Assembly (NCBI RefSeq): GCF_049116215.1 | Contig: NZ_JAGDZB010000006.1 | Span: 310,001 to 374,000, forward strand | Origin: Shimia sp049116215 | Lineage (GTDB): Bacteria > Pseudomonadota > Alphaproteobacteria > Rhodobacterales > Rhodobacteraceae | Reading direction: 5' to 3' | Length of the DNA: 64,000 bases | In this document: one piece after another, positions 62,953 through 64,000 of the stretch | Position numbering within the stretch: the stretch's first letter is position 1 | How the letters are laid out: each line of letters starts with the position of its first letter | Position numbers and translations under genes: made by a program | Notes under the pieces: generated by a model | What the model saw: only the letters and a program-made list of their open reading frames with translations | Database searches by the model: none | Told to the model about the DNA's origin: nothing

Positions 62953-63243
62953 ATGTCGCGCCGTTGCGAATTGACCGGAAAAGGCCCGATGACGGGCAAC
63001 AACGTAAGCCACGCCAAAAACCGCACCCGTCGCCGGTTTCTGCCAAACCTGAACGACGTGACCCTGCAGTCTGAGACTCTGGGCCGTGGTTTCAAGTTCC
63101 GCATCTCTGCGGCTGCGCTGCGCACTGTGGATCACCGCGGTGGTCTGGACGGCTTCATGGCGAAAGCCAAGGACGTTGAGCTGTCTGACAACGCGCTGAA
63201 AATCAAAAAAGAGATCGCCAAAGCACAGGCCGCAAACGCCTGA
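62953..63243 (+). CDS. rpmB: 50S ribosomal protein L28
   Basis: A 96-residue basic ribosomal protein starting MSRRCELTGKGPMTGNNVSHA, the typical L28 opening, with RTRRRFLPNLNDV and RISAAALRTVDHRGGL following. Length is usual for alphaproteobacteria. Has its own promoter and terminator, so it is probably monocistronic. Confidence 0.96.
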   Translation: MSRRCELTGKGPMTGNNVSHAKNRTRRRFLPNLNDVTLQSETLGRGFKFRISAAALRTVDHRGGLDGFMAKAKDVELSDNALKIKKEIAKAQAANA

Positions 63244-63269
63244 TCGCACTGACCTTTTTGAAGAGTTAG

Positions 63270-63303
63270 ACAGCCTCGCAGTTTTGCGGGGCTGTTTCTT
63301 TTT
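63270..63303 (+). terminator. Terminator of rpmB
   Basis: ACAGCCTCGC (63270-63279) pairs with GCGGGGCTGT (63286-63295), one G-U pair, followed by a T-rich run. Confidence 0.85.
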
Positions 63304-63345
63304 GTCACGCTTCACAATCTCGACAGGGCGTGCCTATATGCGGCA

Positions 63346-63699
63346 ATGATGCTTCGATTGCGCAGATATGTGGCCGCCACGATGGTGCTGGTGCTGGTCT
63401 TGACCGGGCACAGCATGGCCATTGCGCGGGGTATGACCGGCCCTGAGGGCTTTGCGGAATACTGCATTGGCGAAAGCGCTGTCATGGTGCCGGTGGATGC
63501 CGAGGGCAATCCGACCGGGCCGGCGCATTTGTGTCCGGAAGTGAGCTTTTCTCTGCTGAACTGGATCGCAGCTGATCCGCAGGAGGTAGGCTTGGCGCTT
63601 GGGCGCGGCGAAGGGCTGCGCAGCCCACAGGTCACGGTTGAAGATGTGATTCGACCCATTGCCGAAAGTGCCCGCGCGCCCCCGTCTGATTTTCTTTGA
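63346..63699 (+). CDS. Small exported protein with two Cys, upstream of the copper chaperone gene
   Basis: A 117-residue protein with an N-terminal signal or anchor segment (about 8-27) and a short periplasmic part carrying two Cys in EYCIGE and HLCPEV about 24 residues apart, in a His-poor stretch. I do not recognise a family; it could resemble DUF2946-type proteins. It lies 43 bases before a PCu(A)C gene, so a copper-related role is possible and unproven. Start codons ATGATG; either may be used. Confidence 0.6.
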   Translation: MMLRLRRYVAATMVLVLVLTGHSMAIARGMTGPEGFAEYCIGESAVMVPVDAEGNPTGPAHLCPEVSFSLLNWIAADPQEVGLALGRGEGLRSPQVTVEDVIRPIAESARAPPSDFL

Positions 63700-63742
63700 T
63701 CCCCTTACAACATCAAGAAAATCTAACGGTCAGGAGACCAAC

Positions 63743-64000
63743 ATGTCCTTCAAAACTCTTTCCCTCGCGGCCGCGGCTGCCGTTGCCCTTGCTTTGCCTG
63801 CCTTTGCAGAGGGCACCATTGCCGTAAACGACGCCTACGCGCGTGTGTCCTCTAAGATGGCCAAGGCCGGTGCTGCCTTTATGGTGATCGAAAACACTGG
63901 CACAGAAGATGACCAATTGGTTGGCGTGTCGTCAGATGTGGCCAAGCGCACCGAGTTGCACACGCACAAAGAAGACGCTGACGGCAACATGAAGATGTTG
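63743..64000 (+). CDS. Periplasmic copper chaperone PCu(A)C, cut by the right edge
   Basis: 86 codons are present; the 3' end is outside the window. A signal peptide (about 1-22, ALPAFA) is followed by the DUF461/PCu(A)C fold: ARVSSKMAKAGAAFMVIEN and TELHTHKEDADGNMKM, where Met and His residues match the copper-binding H(M)x10Mx21HxM pattern. Such proteins deliver copper to cytochrome oxidase. AGGAGA lies just upstream of the ATG at 63743. Confidence 0.87.
   Translation, partial: MSFKTLSLAAAAAVALALPAFAEGTIAVNDAYARVSSKMAKAGAAFMVIENTGTEDDQLVGVSSDVAKRTELHTHKEDADGNMKML

Overview
The window reads as chromosomal DNA of an alphaproteobacterium, most likely a marine member of the Rhodobacteraceae (Roseobacter group). 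The evidence is the gene repertoire: class I lysyl-tRNA synthetase, a DUF1127 protein, propionate genes (prpE, meaB), DUF4202, DUF4864 and DUF3108 proteins, and a RutR-like site. The general look of the genes fits too: GC-rich, frequent GTG/TTG starts and 4-base start/stop overlaps. I cannot name a genus. I see no rRNA, tRNA, CRISPR array, transposase, integrase or phage block, so this is core-type chromosome with a few accessory spots.

Layout. 0-5 kb: a truncated DUF4202 gene, then a minus-strand signalling set (LuxR-type response regulator, FIST sensor, PAS hybrid kinase) resembling the NosP/NahK-ErbR arrangement of Pseudomonas. 4.7-8.2 kb: a YbaY+META envelope protein, a small membrane protein, an esterase, a membrane-anchored protein of unknown role and a YcaQ-type glycosylase. 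8.3-10.1 kb: TetR regulator, PspA/IM30 protein and YiaA/B-like protein, with three copies of a 13-bp palindrome in front of pspA. 10-19 kb: LysR regulator, small ORF, methyltransferase, glyA, nadK, prpE and malic enzyme; TTTGCAAA-type repeats precede prpE. 19-24.7 kb: a tightly overlapping nucleoside-salvage operon (VOC-cupin protein, cdd, deoA, deoB, add, upp) behind a RutR-like site. 24.7-33.6 kb: SPOR protein, membrane protein of unknown role, transaldolase, priA, an MFS transporter, prmA and small proteins. 33.9-36.6 kb: ruvC-ruvA-ruvB and a MazG-like gene.

37-39.4 kb: a TbpB-like surface lipoprotein followed by a Slam outer-membrane barrel, a probable type XI secretion pair. 39.4-41.9 kb: a DMT exporter and a PBP4-type peptidase. 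42.1-47.5 kb: three tandem paralogous soluble PAS hybrid histidine kinases. 47.5-54.8 kb: TerB-like protein, lysS (class I), DUF4864 protein, a second DMT exporter, argD-argF and a ketopantoate-reductase-like gene. 54.8-61.2 kb: Pit phosphate transporter, NUDIX hydrolase, hrpB, a DUF3108 protein and meaB. 61.3-62.8 kb: two tandem DAPG-hydrolase-like genes. 62.9-64 kb: rpmB, a small Cys-containing exported protein and a PCu(A)C copper chaperone cut by the right edge.

Most of the interest is in local structure that the genes alone do not explain. This includes several operator-like palindromes, the tandem kinase array, the lipoprotein/Slam pair, the DAPG-hydrolase-like pair, a methyltransferase with an unexpected C-terminal tail, and an intergenic repeat found twice. 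I did not find a clearly new defence or mobile system.
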